A stretch of 64,000 nt of DNA from Mongoliitalea daihaiensis. Its GTDB lineage: Bacteria; Bacteroidota; Bacteroidia; Cytophagales; Cyclobacteriaceae. The notes beneath the pieces are model-generated. The model had not been told where the DNA came from and did no database searches. It saw only the letters and a list, made by a program, of their open reading frames with translations. Shown in pieces: positions 1 to 8,924 of this stretch (position 1 is its first letter; each line of letters opens with the position of its first letter). The position numbers and the translations under genes were made by a program. Location: NCBI RefSeq assembly GCF_021596945.1, contig NZ_CP063779.1:1181501-1245500 (forward strand). The letters are read 5' to 3'.

Positions 1-1
1 A

Positions 2-2248
2 GGCACAAATGTAGGTACCTGGGAGTGGAATGTACAAACTGGGGAAACCGTGTTCGACGAAAATTCGGCGGGAATAATTGGCTATAGCTTAGAGGAACTT
101 GCCCCAACTTCTATACATACATGGCAGACACTTGTGCACCCAGAGGATTTGGTAGAATCCGGAAGAAGACTCAATGATTGTTTTGAAAGGAAAACATATT
201 TTTATGAATTGGAGACCCGGATGAAACACAAGGATGGTCATTGGGTATGGGTGTATGATAGAGGCAAAGTACTGGAATGGACTGATGATGGTAAGCCCCT
301 GATGATGTATGGAACCCACCAGGATATCAGCAAAAGAAAAAATGCAGAGGAAATCAAAAATAGGGTCTTAGATAGGTTTGAATTGATCAGTGAACATATA
401 CCAGGAGTGATTTATCAATATCAGCTAAACCCTGATGGCACTTCGTTTTTTCCATATGCAAGTTCGGGGCTTAAAAGAATTTATGGTATTTCTCCAAGTC
501 AAGTTGAAAAAGAAGCAAGCTTAGTTTTCGAATCCATCTTTCAAGAAGATTTAGAACAGGTAAAGACCAGTATCCAAAATTCCGCAGAAAATTTAACTCA
601 ATGGCAAGGTAGTTACCGAACGGTTTTACCTTCGGGAGAAGTCAAATGGGTAGAGGGAAATGCTACACCACGTAAAAATCCAGATGGTAGTATTATTTGG
701 CATGGCTATATTCGAGATATCACTGAGAGAAAACAAAAAGAAGAAGCACTCAGAATCAGTGAAGAGGCTTTCAGAGGTAACTTTGAAAATGCAGCCGTTG
801 GGATGGCCATCATTAGCCCTCAAGGGCAATGGCAAAAGGTAAATAGAAAAATATGTGAAATTGTTGGGTATACAGAAGAGGAGTTGATGCAACTTACCTT
901 TCAGGATATCACGCATCCAGATGACCTACATATAGACTTAGGCTTACTCAATGAACTGGTTGAGGGTAAGCGCGACCATTACCAAATGGAGAAGCGTTAT
1001 TTTCATAAGGATGGCCATATTGTCTATATTATTCTTGCCGTGTCGATGGTAAAGAATGAAAATGACGAGGTACTATACTTTATTTCACAAATCATAGATA
1101 TTTCACCGCTAAAGCAAGCTGAATTTAAACTGAAGAATCTTCTGGCAGAAAATCAGGCATTGATAGAAGCTACTACTGAAGTGGCATTGATATCAACCGA
1201 TATTGCTGGAGAAATCACTAACGTAAATAGTGGTACTGAAAAGTTATTAGGCTTCACAAATCAAACCGCTAAAGCCCAACATATAAAAGATATAATTTTC
1301 ATAGCCAAAGAGTGGCAGGAAGTCTCAAAAAAGCTACTTCAGGATGATTCTGAGAATATTGAAACAAGTGAATTTTTATATGCATTAGCCAATGATAGCA
1401 GGTACCAAAGTAGGGAGTTTACGCTTAAGAAAAGAAACGGAGCCACGATAGAAGTATTGCTGTCTGTGACAGAAATCAAGTTAGAGGACAAAACCACGGG
1501 ATATTTAATTGCTGCTACAGATATCAGTCATATCAAATCAATCCAACAACAGCTTGAGCAGAAAAATGAAGAACTGGAGCAGTTTGCATACATAGCTGCC
1601 CATGATTTGAAAGAACCGTTAAGAGGAATCACCACCTATCTATCCATCCTCCAGAAAAAATATAGCAAATTATTGGATGAAAAAGCAATCGCTTATATCG
1701 AACATGCATACACTAGTGCGAACCGGATGAAATCACTGATTACTGATATTTTGGATTTCTCTAAAACTGGGGTAATTGATGAAGAACCAATTGATCTCAA
1801 TAAACTGGTAGATTCAGTTATTAATAATTACACCCATGACCAAGAAAGTCGAAAAATCAATTTTATCAAATCAGACTTACCCATGATCAAAGGCGATCTC
1901 AGTTCTTTCATACAGCTTTTTACCAATTTTATTGAAAATGGGATTAAGTACCAGCCAAAAGAACAAATACCCGAGATCACCATTGCTTATGAAGAAGATG
2001 AAAAGGAATGGCTATTCATGATTTCAGATAATGGTATAGGTATCGCATCCGAACATCAGGATAAAGTATTTGAAATATTCAAGCGATTGCATATAAACTC
2101 AGAGTACAGTGGCACAGGCATAGGTTTGGCAAGCTGTAAAAAGATTGTCACTGCTTATGGGGGAAAAATTTGGTATGAGCCTAATAGTCCTCAAGGAACA
2201 ATATTTAAATTCACATTACCAAAGAAATACTCCGCCAGCGCAAAATGA
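2..2248 (+). CDS. PAS-domain sensor histidine kinase, 5' end cut by window
   Basis: The reading frame is open from base 2, and its first residues (GTWEWN, then GETVFDEN) are the start of a PAS_3 fold, so the true start lies left of the window; the GTG at 50 is internal. Numbering from base 2, I see four PAS-type sensor modules (about 1-110, 125-245, 250-370, 385-510), a HisKA helix pair with AAHDLKEPLRG (phospho-His codon 1601-1603), and a HATPase_c domain with N box FTNFIENGIKYQ, G1 DNGIGIA and G2 GTGIGLA. No membrane segment is visible in this part, so it is probably cytoplasmic. A response regulator follows 43 bases downstream and is the likely partner. The signal sensed cannot be read from the sequence. 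Confidence 0.93.
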   Translation, partial: GTNVGTWEWNVQTGETVFDENSAGIIGYSLEELAPTSIHTWQTLVHPEDLVESGRRLNDCFERKTYFYELETRMKHKDGHWVWVYDRGKVLEWTDDGKPLMMYGTHQDISKRKNAEEIKNRVLDRFELISEHIPGVIYQYQLNPDGTSFFPYASSGLKRIYGISPSQVEKEASLVFESIFQEDLEQVKTSIQNSAENLTQWQGSYRTVLPSGEVKWVEGNATPRKNPDGSIIWHGYIRDITERKQKEEALRISEEAFRGNFENAAVGMAIISPQGQWQKVNRKICEIVGYTEEELMQLTFQDITHPDDLHIDLGLLNELVEGKRDHYQMEKRYFHKDGHIVYIILAVSMVKNENDEVLYFISQIIDISPLKQAEFKLKNLLAENQALIEATTEVALISTDIAGEITNVNSGTEKLLGFTNQTAKAQHIKDIIFIAKEWQEVSKKLLQDDSENIETSEFLYALANDSRYQSREFTLKKRNGATIEVLLSVTEIKLEDKTTGYLIAATDISHIKSIQQQLEQKNEELEQFAYIAAHDLKEPLRGITTYLSILQKKYSKLLDEKAIAYIEHAYTSANRMKSLITDILDFSKTGVIDEEPIDLNKLVDSVINNYTHDQESRKINFIKSDLPMIKGDLSSFIQLFTNFIENGIKYQPKEQIPEITIAYEEDEKEWLFMISDNGIGIASEHQDKVFEIFKRLHINSEYSGTGIGLASCKKIVTAYGGKIWYEPNSPQGTIFKFTLPKKYSASAK

Positions 2249-2291
2249 AGTTTGAACGAAAAAAATATTCTATTGAATCAATTTAACCATA

Positions 2292-2723
2292 ATGAAAAAA
2301 CTACATATCCTACTGGTAGATGACAGTGAACACGATGCTTTTTTAATTAAAGAAGCGCTTGAAGAACAAGAGTTCTTAAGTAATTTTAGTCACGTCATCA
2401 ATGGACAAGAAGCTATCAATTTCTTACAAAAATTGTCGCCATTTGAAAATGTAGAAACTCCTGATTTGATATTGATGGATATCAATATGCCTGTTATGGA
2501 TGGTCATGAATCTTTAAAAAGAATTAAGGAAATGGATGCGTTCAAAGATATTCCCATTTTGATGCTCTCCACATCTTCTAGAAAAGAGGATATAATTAGA
2601 GCATATAGGGGACAGTCCAGTTCTTACATTGTTAAACCAGATGATATTTATGATCTGGAAAATCTAGCTCAGGCACTCAAAACCTATTGGAGCAATATTG
2701 TCAAACTTCCTCCTAGGGAGTAA
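2292..2723 (+). CDS. single-domain response regulator (Rcp1/CheY-like)
   Basis: This 143-residue protein is a lone receiver domain with no output domain. The acidic pocket is D10-D11 (LLVDDSEHD), the phosphoacceptor is D63 (LILMDINMPVMDG), the conserved Ser/Thr lies in LSTSS near 93, and the Lys is K115 in YIVKP. Rcp1-type receivers usually pair with PAS/phytochrome-like kinases, which fits the PAS kinase just upstream on the same strand. It probably passes the phosphate to another protein or acts by protein contact. The final approximately 25 residues form helix 5 plus a short tail. The gene is the last in its unit and faces an amidohydrolase gene across a repeat-filled gap. Confidence 0.93.
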   Translation: MKKLHILLVDDSEHDAFLIKEALEEQEFLSNFSHVINGQEAINFLQKLSPFENVETPDLILMDINMPVMDGHESLKRIKEMDAFKDIPILMLSTSSRKEDIIRAYRGQSSSYIVKPDDIYDLENLAQALKTYWSNIVKLPPRE

Positions 2724-2781
2724 TCGAAAGCATACGAGTTCAAAAAAAGATGCTGGTTTCAAAAACTGTGAATTTTTGGGT

Positions 2782-2829
2782 CCAAAGCTCACTGCCAACT
2801 GTCTGAAAACAGTTGGCAGTGAGCTTTGG
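2782..2829. repeat. perfect 21-bp inverted repeat (long hairpin)
   Basis: Arms 2782-2802 and 2809-2829 are exact reverse complements around the 6-base loop ctgaaa. The hairpin starts 58 bases after the response regulator stop. No T-run follows on either strand, so it is not a textbook intrinsic terminator, though it could act as an RNA-stabilising or transcription-blocking structure. The 12-mer actgccaactgt in the left arm occurs again at 9076-9087 in another intergenic region, which suggests a dispersed repeat family. Confidence 0.85.
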
Positions 2830-2864
2830 TGTTTGTCAATGCGATTTTTGTTTTCGCTACCTGC

Positions 2865-3195
2865 CTCCCTACTTGGTTCTTTGTACTTTGTACTTGGTAC
2901 ATCCAAAGTGCATAGTGATTAGTAGAGTCCTAACGACCAATCTTTTCTATTACCATAAACCCTACTTGGTTCCTTGTACTTCGTACTTGGTACATCATTA
3001 GTGCCTAGTGATTAGTTGATTTAGTGATTAGTGACCGTCAAAAGTCAATGTCAATTGAAAAGAGGTTCACGTCCATCTCCTTCCATCTGCGATTTAACGG
3101 TTGGTATCCTGACGATTAGTTGTTTCTATTACCATAACCCCTACTTGGTATCCCGATACTCGGGACAGGCTATGGTACTTCGTACTTTGTACAAT
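2865..3195. repeat. degenerate direct repeats in convergent gap
   Basis: The 484-base gap between the response regulator and the amidohydrolase holds no gene. Three diverged copies of a block beginning ctacttggt and rich in gtacttygtacttggtac occur at about 2870, 2962 and 3149. The second and third are each preceded by tctattaccataa, and the first two are followed by agtgcntagtgattagt. The third copy carries an extra hairpin, tcccga-tac-tcggga (about 3161-3175). The short frames over this block are products of the repeat and are not credible genes. Confidence 0.7.
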
Positions 3196-3207
3196 AATAC
3201 CCACTCC

Positions 3208-4908
3208 TTACTTCCGAAACACAACCTTCCCTCCCACTACAGTCATCGTCACTTGAGTATCCAATAACTGATTTTCAGGTACCTCCATCAAGTTTTGATT
3301 GAATACCGTAAAGTCAGCGGCTTTGCCTACTTGAATGGAGCCTTTGAAATTCTCTTCAAATTCCGCATAGGCACCATCCAAGGTATAGGATTTCAACGCC
3401 TGCTCACGGGTCATTTTTTGATCAGGTTCATAGCCACCTTCCGGAGTCATTTTCAAGGTTTTTCTGGTGACTGAGGCATAGAACGAAGGAATCGGATCCA
3501 GTGGTTCTACAGGAGCATCTGTGCCATTGGAAATCACCGCCCCAGATTGTAACAATTTTTGCCATACATAGGCACCATCCTTAATTCGCTTTGCTCCTAA
3601 ACGGCCAATAGCCCAAGGTCTATCCGAACTCAAGTGAATGGCCTGTATAGCGGCAATCACACCCAAGCCTCCAAAGCGGTCAATATCATCTGGATGCAAG
3701 TGCTGCGCATGTTCAATTCTAAAACGGTGATCCGTTACTCCAGGGAATTTGGCAAATGCAGCTTCGTACCTATCCAATACTTCCCGGTTGGTACGGTCAC
3801 CAATGGCATGGGAACAAACTTGGAAACCTAACTCTAGGCCTTTTTCGGATACCTGTGATACCAAGTCAATCGGCATGGTTTCATGGCCTCTGTGACCTGG
3901 CTTGTCTTCATAATCTTCCAGCAACCAAGCCCCCCATGGACCTAAAGCACCATCCATGTTTAACTTGATTGAGCGGATCGTCACCATATGATCAGGGTCA
4001 ATGTGTGGACCTTTTTTATACCAAGCTTCTAAAAGTTCAGGCTGACGGCTTGTCAACATCACATACATGCGGGAGGTTAATTTTCCTTCTGCTTTGAATT
4101 TTTCCAATAAATCAATCACCTCTTGTCCGCTTCCCGCATCATGAAAGGAAGTAATGCCCTTTTCTGCCAATTCTTGCAATGCCAATTCCATGGCTTTTTC
4201 TGCACGTTCTGGAGTATCTTGAGGGATCATTTTGCTCACCAAATACGATGCCCTCTCTACCAATACACCAGTAGGATTTCCCAATTCATCACGGATGATT
4301 TCACCACCTTCTACTTCCTGCTGTGGCTTTTCTCCTCTCAAAGGTGTGATTCCTGCCAATTCCATAGCCTTTTGGTTGACAAAAGACGCATGTCCTGAAG
4401 CATGGGCTAGGTATACAGGATTATTTGGAGTGATGGAGCTAAGGGCATCATGGGTTTGAAAGCCTTTGACTGTATTTGCCGGCATTTCTATCCATTTATC
4501 TTGGTGCCATCCTCTGCCGGTAATCCACTCTCCCGGTTCAGCATTGCTTGCAGCTTCGGCTACTTTCTCTACGAGTTCGTCGAAGGTTTTGACATACATC
4601 AAGTCTATATCTAGTTTGTTGTAACCGATGCCCATGATGTGTGCATGGGATTCGATCAATCCCGGAGTCATGGTCATACCCTCCAAATCGATGGTTTCAG
4701 TCGACTTCCCTACAAATGCTTGAATTTCGGCTGTAGTTCCAACAGCGATGATTAATCCATCTTTGACGGCGACTGCTTCCACTGTGGGGTTGTTTTCATC
4801 CACGGTGTAAATGATGCCGTTGATAAAAATTTTGTCTGCTACAGGGTTTCCTCCTCCGCAAGCGTAAAGAAAGAAAACCAGTAAGCTGTATAGTAGTATG
4901 TTTTTCAT
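3208..4908 (-). CDS. amidohydrolase family lipoprotein (YtcJ-like)
   Basis: I start at the ATG at 4908 because it gives a clean lipoprotein signal: a hydrophobic stretch, then LYAC with lipidated Cys17. The upstream extension to 5001 lacks any such feature. The mature protein of about 550 residues is an Amidohydrolase_3 (YtcJ-type) TIM barrel with an N-terminal composite beta sandwich. The metal-binding motif ESHAHIMG (H88, H90) is present, with a later IEHAQH and a catalytic-type Asp in NGTDAPVEP near the C-terminus. Family members hydrolyse amide or related bonds in small molecules; the substrate here is unknown. The lipid anchor implies a periplasmic or outer-membrane location. It appears monocistronic. 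Confidence 0.9.
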   Translation of the reverse strand: MKNILLYSLLVFFLYACGGGNPVADKIFINGIIYTVDENNPTVEAVAVKDGLIIAVGTTAEIQAFVGKSTETIDLEGMTMTPGLIESHAHIMGIGYNKLDIDLMYVKTFDELVEKVAEAASNAEPGEWITGRGWHQDKWIEMPANTVKGFQTHDALSSITPNNPVYLAHASGHASFVNQKAMELAGITPLRGEKPQQEVEGGEIIRDELGNPTGVLVERASYLVSKMIPQDTPERAEKAMELALQELAEKGITSFHDAGSGQEVIDLLEKFKAEGKLTSRMYVMLTSRQPELLEAWYKKGPHIDPDHMVTIRSIKLNMDGALGPWGAWLLEDYEDKPGHRGHETMPIDLVSQVSEKGLELGFQVCSHAIGDRTNREVLDRYEAAFAKFPGVTDHRFRIEHAQHLHPDDIDRFGGLGVIAAIQAIHLSSDRPWAIGRLGAKRIKDGAYVWQKLLQSGAVISNGTDAPVEPLDPIPSFYASVTRKTLKMTPEGGYEPDQKMTREQALKSYTLDGAYAEFEENFKGSIQVGKAADFTVFNQNLMEVPENQLLDTQVTMTVVGGKVVFRK

Positions 4909-5083
4909 AAGTATAGTGTTCTCATTCAAAACTAGGAAAAACTCCTTGCTTTGGCCAAACCATCCTTGTAATTCCCTTCGAAAACTGCACGTGTTTACCA
5001 TAGTTTTGAAATAATCTTCTTAATTTCATTCGGTAATCCTCAATTTCAAAATTTTCATTTGGCAATGAGTAGCCAGTATTCCT

Positions 5084-5734
5084 ATGAATAAATCCACACA
5101 TACCAATCCGAAAGTGGACACCTACCTGATTCAAGGATGTATGCGCTGTCCTTATGGAGCTACTGAGCGCTGCATGGTGATTCCTTGGAGGGCAATTTTG
5201 GAGGAATTGAGGCAATTGCTGCTAGAGTCAGGATTGGAGGAAGAAGTAAAATGGGGCGTGCCTTGTTATACCCGTAATGGTAAAAATGTGGTGATTGTGG
5301 CGGCTCTTAAAGCGTATGCTACATTGAGTTTTTTTAAAGGCTCCTTATTGGAAGATAAAAGCCAAGTGCTTGAAAAGGAGGGATCGAGTTCTCAGGCTGG
5401 CCGATCATGGAGATTTACCAAGGTGGAGGAAGTTCAGAAGCACAAAGAGTTGATTATGGATTATATCGATGAGGCCATCGCCATAGAGGATTCGGGGAAA
5501 AAAGTTATTTTAGAGAAGGTTTCAGAGCCAATTCCAGAGGAGTTATTGGATGCATTTGCCGAAGATCAAGCATTAGAACATGCTTTTTTCAGACTAACGC
5601 CGGGGAGACAACGGGGCTACATCATCCATTTTTCTCAGCCTAAGCAATCACAAACCAGAAAATCAAGAATTACCAAATTGGCCGAGCAGATCAAATTAGG
5701 AATTGGATTACATGACAAGTACAAAAAACAATAA
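5084..5734 (+). CDS. YdeI/OmpD-associated (DUF1801-OmdA) family protein
   Basis: 216 residues. The N-terminal half is a DUF1801 (YdhG-like) domain with the signature C-x2-C-x7-C (GCMRCPYGATERC) followed by EEVKWGVPCYT. The C-terminal part (about 140-210) is an OmdA-type helical segment with AFFRLTPGRQRGYIIHFSQ and a basic tail. The family is widespread in Bacteroidota, and its biochemical role is not established; one member was linked to antimicrobial-peptide resistance in other bacteria. The ATG at 5084 keeps the whole conserved N-terminus. The DUF2200 gene starts 18 bases after its stop, so the two are probably cotranscribed. Confidence 0.85.
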   Translation: MNKSTHTNPKVDTYLIQGCMRCPYGATERCMVIPWRAILEELRQLLLESGLEEEVKWGVPCYTRNGKNVVIVAALKAYATLSFFKGSLLEDKSQVLEKEGSSSQAGRSWRFTKVEEVQKHKELIMDYIDEAIAIEDSGKKVILEKVSEPIPEELLDAFAEDQALEHAFFRLTPGRQRGYIIHFSQPKQSQTRKSRITKLAEQIKLGIGLHDKYKKQ

Positions 5735-5752
5735 GCAAAAACTTTCAACAAG

Positions 5753-6118
5753 ATGACTGATACCAGCAAACACGATGAGCGTATAGCTCAAATGTCGGTG
5801 GCTTCTGTATTTCCACATTATGTCACCAAAGTGGAGAAAAAGGGAAGAACCAAGGAGGAACTGATGCAAGTAATCGAATGGCTTACAGGATATGATGCCA
5901 ATCAGTTGCAGGAATTGCTGGATAAGAACGTTACTTTTCAGGAATTTTTTGCTGCTTGTAATCTCAATTCCCGTGCACATCTAATTACTGGAGTAATCTG
6001 TGGGTATCGAGTGGAGGAAATTACCAATCCTTTGACGCAACAGGTGCGGTATTTGGATAAACTAGTAGATGAATTGGCTAAAGGGAAAAAAATGGAAAAA
6101 ATCTTGAGAGTCGGATAA
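5753..6118 (+). CDS. DUF2200 family protein
   Basis: 121 residues, matching the usual length of DUF2200 proteins. Recognisable family segments are the start (HDERIAQMSVASVFPHYV), TKEELMQVIEWLTGY in the middle and ICGYRVEEITNPLTQQVRYLDKLVDELAKG at the end. It is a small soluble protein of unknown function with no catalytic motif or signal peptide. It lies 18 bases downstream of the YdeI-like gene on the same strand and ends against a convergent secreted protein gene 11 bases away. Confidence 0.85.
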   Translation: MTDTSKHDERIAQMSVASVFPHYVTKVEKKGRTKEELMQVIEWLTGYDANQLQELLDKNVTFQEFFAACNLNSRAHLITGVICGYRVEEITNPLTQQVRYLDKLVDELAKGKKMEKILRVG

Positions 6119-6129
6119 GTAGCATTGGA

Positions 6130-6942
6130 TCATTTTTCTGCTAGGATCAAGGCTTCCATGAGTACTTTAAACTGTTGAATTCTTGGAGAAGGGTAAAGAA
6201 GTTCGGCTTTGATGAGTTGCACATAGGCTTCATCAAATGTGCCAGATTCAAATTTTCTGATAGCATCGTTATAGTATTGAAGACCGCCCAATTCTTTTAA
6301 GCCAATTTCAGCTATTTTCAATTGTTTCTTAGAATTCCCACGCTGACCAATGCGTTCGTTGAGTGTTTCGAGTGTAGGATCGGATACTGTTTGGCTTATT
6401 TTCTTCTCAAAATTTCTAACTCTGCGCGTCCCAATCAGTAATCCGTTGATGGGCTGGGTACTTTCCATGACGAAAGGGACATCTTCTACTATTCCTCGGA
6501 TGTATACATGTCCTTGTAATTCGATGATGGTATATGCTATTCCATAGCGCTCCAGTAAAAGCCCCATAACAGCAGTCCCTGTCACACAATCATACGCACC
6601 AGTAGCAAGCGTGCTAGCAAAGGAGGCGAAGGTCGTGTAGTTTTTGAGCATGCGGTTATGGGTATCAAAGAAAATGTCCGACAGCAATTGAACATTTGAT
6701 TTCTTTTTTTCAGCGAGTTTATCCAATTGCATAACCAAACTTTCCCAATTATCATGGTAAATGTTGGTTCCCGCATCTAACGATTGTAACAGGAAAAATG
6801 GCTGAGACTCAAATTGGGTGATGAGTTGCCGTTCGAGTTTGCTTTGGAAAATCGGGAGTACTTTGACATCAGAAGAATCCTGTGCTTGGACTTGATATCC
6901 AACCAATAAAAATGCGATCCATATGATGCATGCAGTTCTCAA
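6130..6942 (-). CDS. secreted protein with transglutaminase-like Cys-His-Glu
   Basis: 270 residues starting from TTG at 6942, the first possible start after an in-frame TAA. It begins with a signal peptide (IIWIAFLLVGYQVQAQ), so it is exported. The central part has a papain/transglutaminase-like pattern: YDCVTGTAV (Cys119) at a helix start, ELQGHVYI (His145) and FVMEST (Glu160). This spacing is that of the transglutaminase-like core, with Glu in place of the usual Asp. The C-terminal 70 residues are helical and resemble a TPR pair. Function is unknown; a peptidase or protein-crosslinking role is an inference. Downstream, the DUF2200 gene converges. Confidence 0.7.
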   Translation of the reverse strand: MRTACIIWIAFLLVGYQVQAQDSSDVKVLPIFQSKLERQLITQFESQPFFLLQSLDAGTNIYHDNWESLVMQLDKLAEKKKSNVQLLSDIFFDTHNRMLKNYTTFASFASTLATGAYDCVTGTAVMGLLLERYGIAYTIIELQGHVYIRGIVEDVPFVMESTQPINGLLIGTRRVRNFEKKISQTVSDPTLETLNERIGQRGNSKKQLKIAEIGLKELGGLQYYNDAIRKFESGTFDEAYVQLIKAELLYPSPRIQQFKVLMEALILAEK

Positions 6943-7134
6943 TGCTTATTTTGTGAGGTGTGTTAATATTTAGGACATATAAAGTTAACAATTTGTTAAC
7001 ATTAAAACCAATAAAAAGTTTCATTCGTAACATTGGCTTAACACTAAAAATATTTTCATGCTATGCTTGTAAAAATTTAACCATGATCGCGTGAATAGCG
7101 ATCCCCTTAGGTGAAGGCAGTGAGCAGTGGTGAC

Positions 7135-7167
7135 AGACCTGGCAGGTTTTTGAAACCTGCCAGGTCT
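7135..7167. repeat. 15-bp inverted repeat with 3-base loop
   Basis: Arms 7135-7149 (agacctggcaggttt) and 7153-7167 are perfect reverse complements with loop ttg. The hairpin sits about 190 bases upstream of the secreted protein gene and is preceded by a short hairpin gatcgc-gtgaata-gcgatc (about 7085-7103). There is no adjoining T-run. The core palindrome is of a type I associate with dispersed intergenic repeats in Bacteroidota; that last point is from general familiarity. Confidence 0.8.
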
Positions 7168-7268
7168 ATACTTGACTATGGAAAATGATAATAAAGTAAC
7201 AATTAGGATTGGGGAACTTTTCCACTTTATTTCAAAACAAACCGCAATCGAAATACCTACCAGTAAAC

Positions 7269-7702
7269 ATCAATATCCCAATATCCAATATCCACCAATA
7301 TCAATTTAAACCACAGATCAACACAGATATTCACAGATTTTTTGCTGACGCAAAATTGGAATTAAAACCCCATCACCAATATTTCAATTTTATTTCCCTT
7401 TATTTCCACCATATTTCAATTCATACGGCAATCGTATTACTGACAAATATCCAAATCAATCAATATCCCAATATCCAACAATATCAATTTAAGCCACAGA
7501 CCATCACAGATATCCACAGATTTTTTGCTGACGCAAAATTGGAATTAAGACCCCATCACCAATATTTCAATTTTATTTCCACGTTATTTCCACCATATTT
7601 CAATTCAAGCGGTAATCGTATTACTGGCTGCTATCTCAATATCAATCAATATCCCAATATCCCAATATCAACCAATATCCCAATATCAACCAATATCCCC
7701 AC
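7269..7702. repeat. 183-bp direct duplication plus caatatccc minisatellite
   Basis: The 760-base gap from 6943 to 7702 has no credible gene. Two copies of an approximately 183-bp unit start near 7271 and 7461. They share tcaatttaarccacaga (7301 and 7484), cacagattttttgctgacgc and the block ending in cgtattactg, with one 1-base indel and few substitutions. From about 7630 to 7700 a short unit, caatatcccaatatcaac, repeats two to three times and runs right up to the rlmH stop codon. Because 183 is a multiple of 3, one frame stays open across both copies (7209-7709), but its low-complexity product argues against a protein. Confidence 0.85.
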
Positions 7703-8176
7703 CTACTGATGATGATAAGGCTCATTCCTCAAAATTGTGTGGGCTCGGTAAATTTGTTCTACGAAAAATAGACGAACCATCTGATGAGAAAAAGTCATGG
7801 CAGAGAGTGAAAGTTTGCCATTGGCTCGTTTGTATACTTCTTCTGAAAAACCGTAGGGACCACCAATGACAAAAATCAAGTTTTTGAGTCCGGCATTCAT
7901 TTTCTTCTGAAGGTAATCAGCAAAAGCCATAGAAGCATACTGTTTGCCTTGTTCGTCTAGTAAGACAAGGTCATCGGATGCCTGTACTTTTTTTAGAATT
8001 AATTCCCCCTCTTTTTCCTTTTGTGCGGCTTCACTGAGGTTTTTAGCATTTTTGATATCGGGGATAATATCCAATTCAAATTTGGTGTAGAAGCTCAATC
8101 GTTTGATATAGTCCTGTATCAATTTCTCCAGTTCTTTGTTGTCTGTTTTCCCGATTGCGATGAGTTTGATCTGCAT
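7703..8176 (-). CDS. rlmH: 23S rRNA pseudouridine-1915 N3-methyltransferase RlmH
   Basis: With the ATG at 8176 the protein has 157 residues, the standard RlmH length; the 26 extra upstream codons are dropped because the family begins MQIKLIAIGKT. It is a SPOUT-class SAM-dependent enzyme that methylates the pseudouridine at position 1915 in helix 69 of 23S rRNA on assembled ribosomes. Family hallmarks visible are LVLLDEQGKQYAS, the glycine-rich knot segment FVIGGPYGFSEEV, LSLSAMTFSHQMVRLFFVEQ and the C-terminal YRAHTILRNEPYHHQ that reaches into the active site. Its stop abuts the caatatccc repeat tract. Confidence 0.97.
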   Translation of the reverse strand: MQIKLIAIGKTDNKELEKLIQDYIKRLSFYTKFELDIIPDIKNAKNLSEAAQKEKEGELILKKVQASDDLVLLDEQGKQYASMAFADYLQKKMNAGLKNLIFVIGGPYGFSEEVYKRANGKLSLSAMTFSHQMVRLFFVEQIYRAHTILRNEPYHHQ

Positions 8177-8362
8177 AAGGCAAAGGTACAATTTACCAGT
8201 TATATAAAAAGAAAACCCAAAACATGAAACAAACACCCTTTTTATGAGTATCAATGTTTGCTGATCGTAGATTAAAATTGGAGGGTTGATTTTTATAAAT
8301 TATTGATAAACAAAGTTCTATCTTTTTGACTTTATACCTCACTAACCAAAACTATATTTAAC

Positions 8363-8863
8363 ATGAAAAAATTATTATCCATTGTGGCTCTTGTTACATT
8401 TTTTGTGACTTCCGCATTCACTGTTAACCAAAATTCATCCATTTATGCAGATGAAGACATTGTTGATCTAGCGATCAAAACCGAATTTTTATCAACTTTA
8501 GTGGCAGCTGTACAAGCTGGAGAATTGGTAGATGTACTGAAAGGAGATGGACCATTTACAGTTTTTGCACCTACCAATGAGGCTTTTGCAAAACTACCAG
8601 CAGGTACTGTTGAGACTTTATTGAAGCCAGAAAATAAAGCACAGTTACAAGCAGTCTTAACTTACCATGTAGTTCCTGGAAAAGTATATTCTAAGGATTT
8701 GAAAAATGGCATGAAGGCTAAAACTGCTCAAGGATCTGATGTTACAATTACATTGAAAGATGGAAAAGCAATGGTCAACAATGCAACTGTGACAGCTGCT
8801 GACATTGAAGCTAGCAATGGGGTTGTACACGTAATTGATACGGTAATTTTACCTGGGATGTAA
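8363..8863 (+). CDS. secreted single-domain fasciclin (FAS1) protein
   Basis: 166 residues: signal peptide ([20 protein letters not shown], no lipobox Cys), then one FAS1 domain from about residue 32 to the end. The two conserved FAS1 blocks are present: [17 protein letters not shown] (H1) and [11 protein letters not shown] (H2), with [11 protein letters not shown] between them. FAS1 domains are extracellular adhesion folds; bacterial single-domain forms are often abundant surface or periplasmic proteins of unknown ligand. A terminator follows 27 bases after the stop, so it is likely monocistronic. Another fasciclin protein with three domains lies at 30914-32263. Confidence 0.95.
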   Translation: MKKLLSIVALVTFFVTSAFTVNQNSSIYADEDIVDLAIKTEFLSTLVAAVQAGELVDVLKGDGPFTVFAPTNEAFAKLPAGTVETLLKPENKAQLQAVLTYHVVPGKVYSKDLKNGMKAKTAQGSDVTITLKDGKAMVNNATVTAADIEASNGVVHVIDTVILPGM

Positions 8864-8889
8864 TTGTTTGTTTGTCTATTTTGATATCA

Positions 8890-8919
8890 AAGCCTCAGAA
8901 ATTTTCTGGGGCTTTTTTA
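8890..8919 (+). terminator. intrinsic terminator of the fasciclin gene
   Basis: The stem agcctcag/ctggggct (one G-U pair, extendable into the a/t loop) is followed by a six-T run at 8913-8918. It lies 27 bases after the fasciclin stop codon. Confidence 0.8.
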
Positions 8920-8924
8920 TTGCT

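Noticed and set aside
50-52. GTG at 50 as the start of the PAS kinase
   Set aside because: The frame is open upstream to base 2 and its residues complete the first PAS fold, so the start lies outside the window.
7269-7702. possible CRISPR array
   Set aside because: The repeat unit is about 183 bp in two copies, the short units lack unique spacers, and no cas genes are near.
7209-7709. 166-codon open frame over the 7.3-kb repeats
   Set aside because: It exists because the 183-bp duplication is a multiple of three; the product is low-complexity and repeats itself, and there is no start context or homology.
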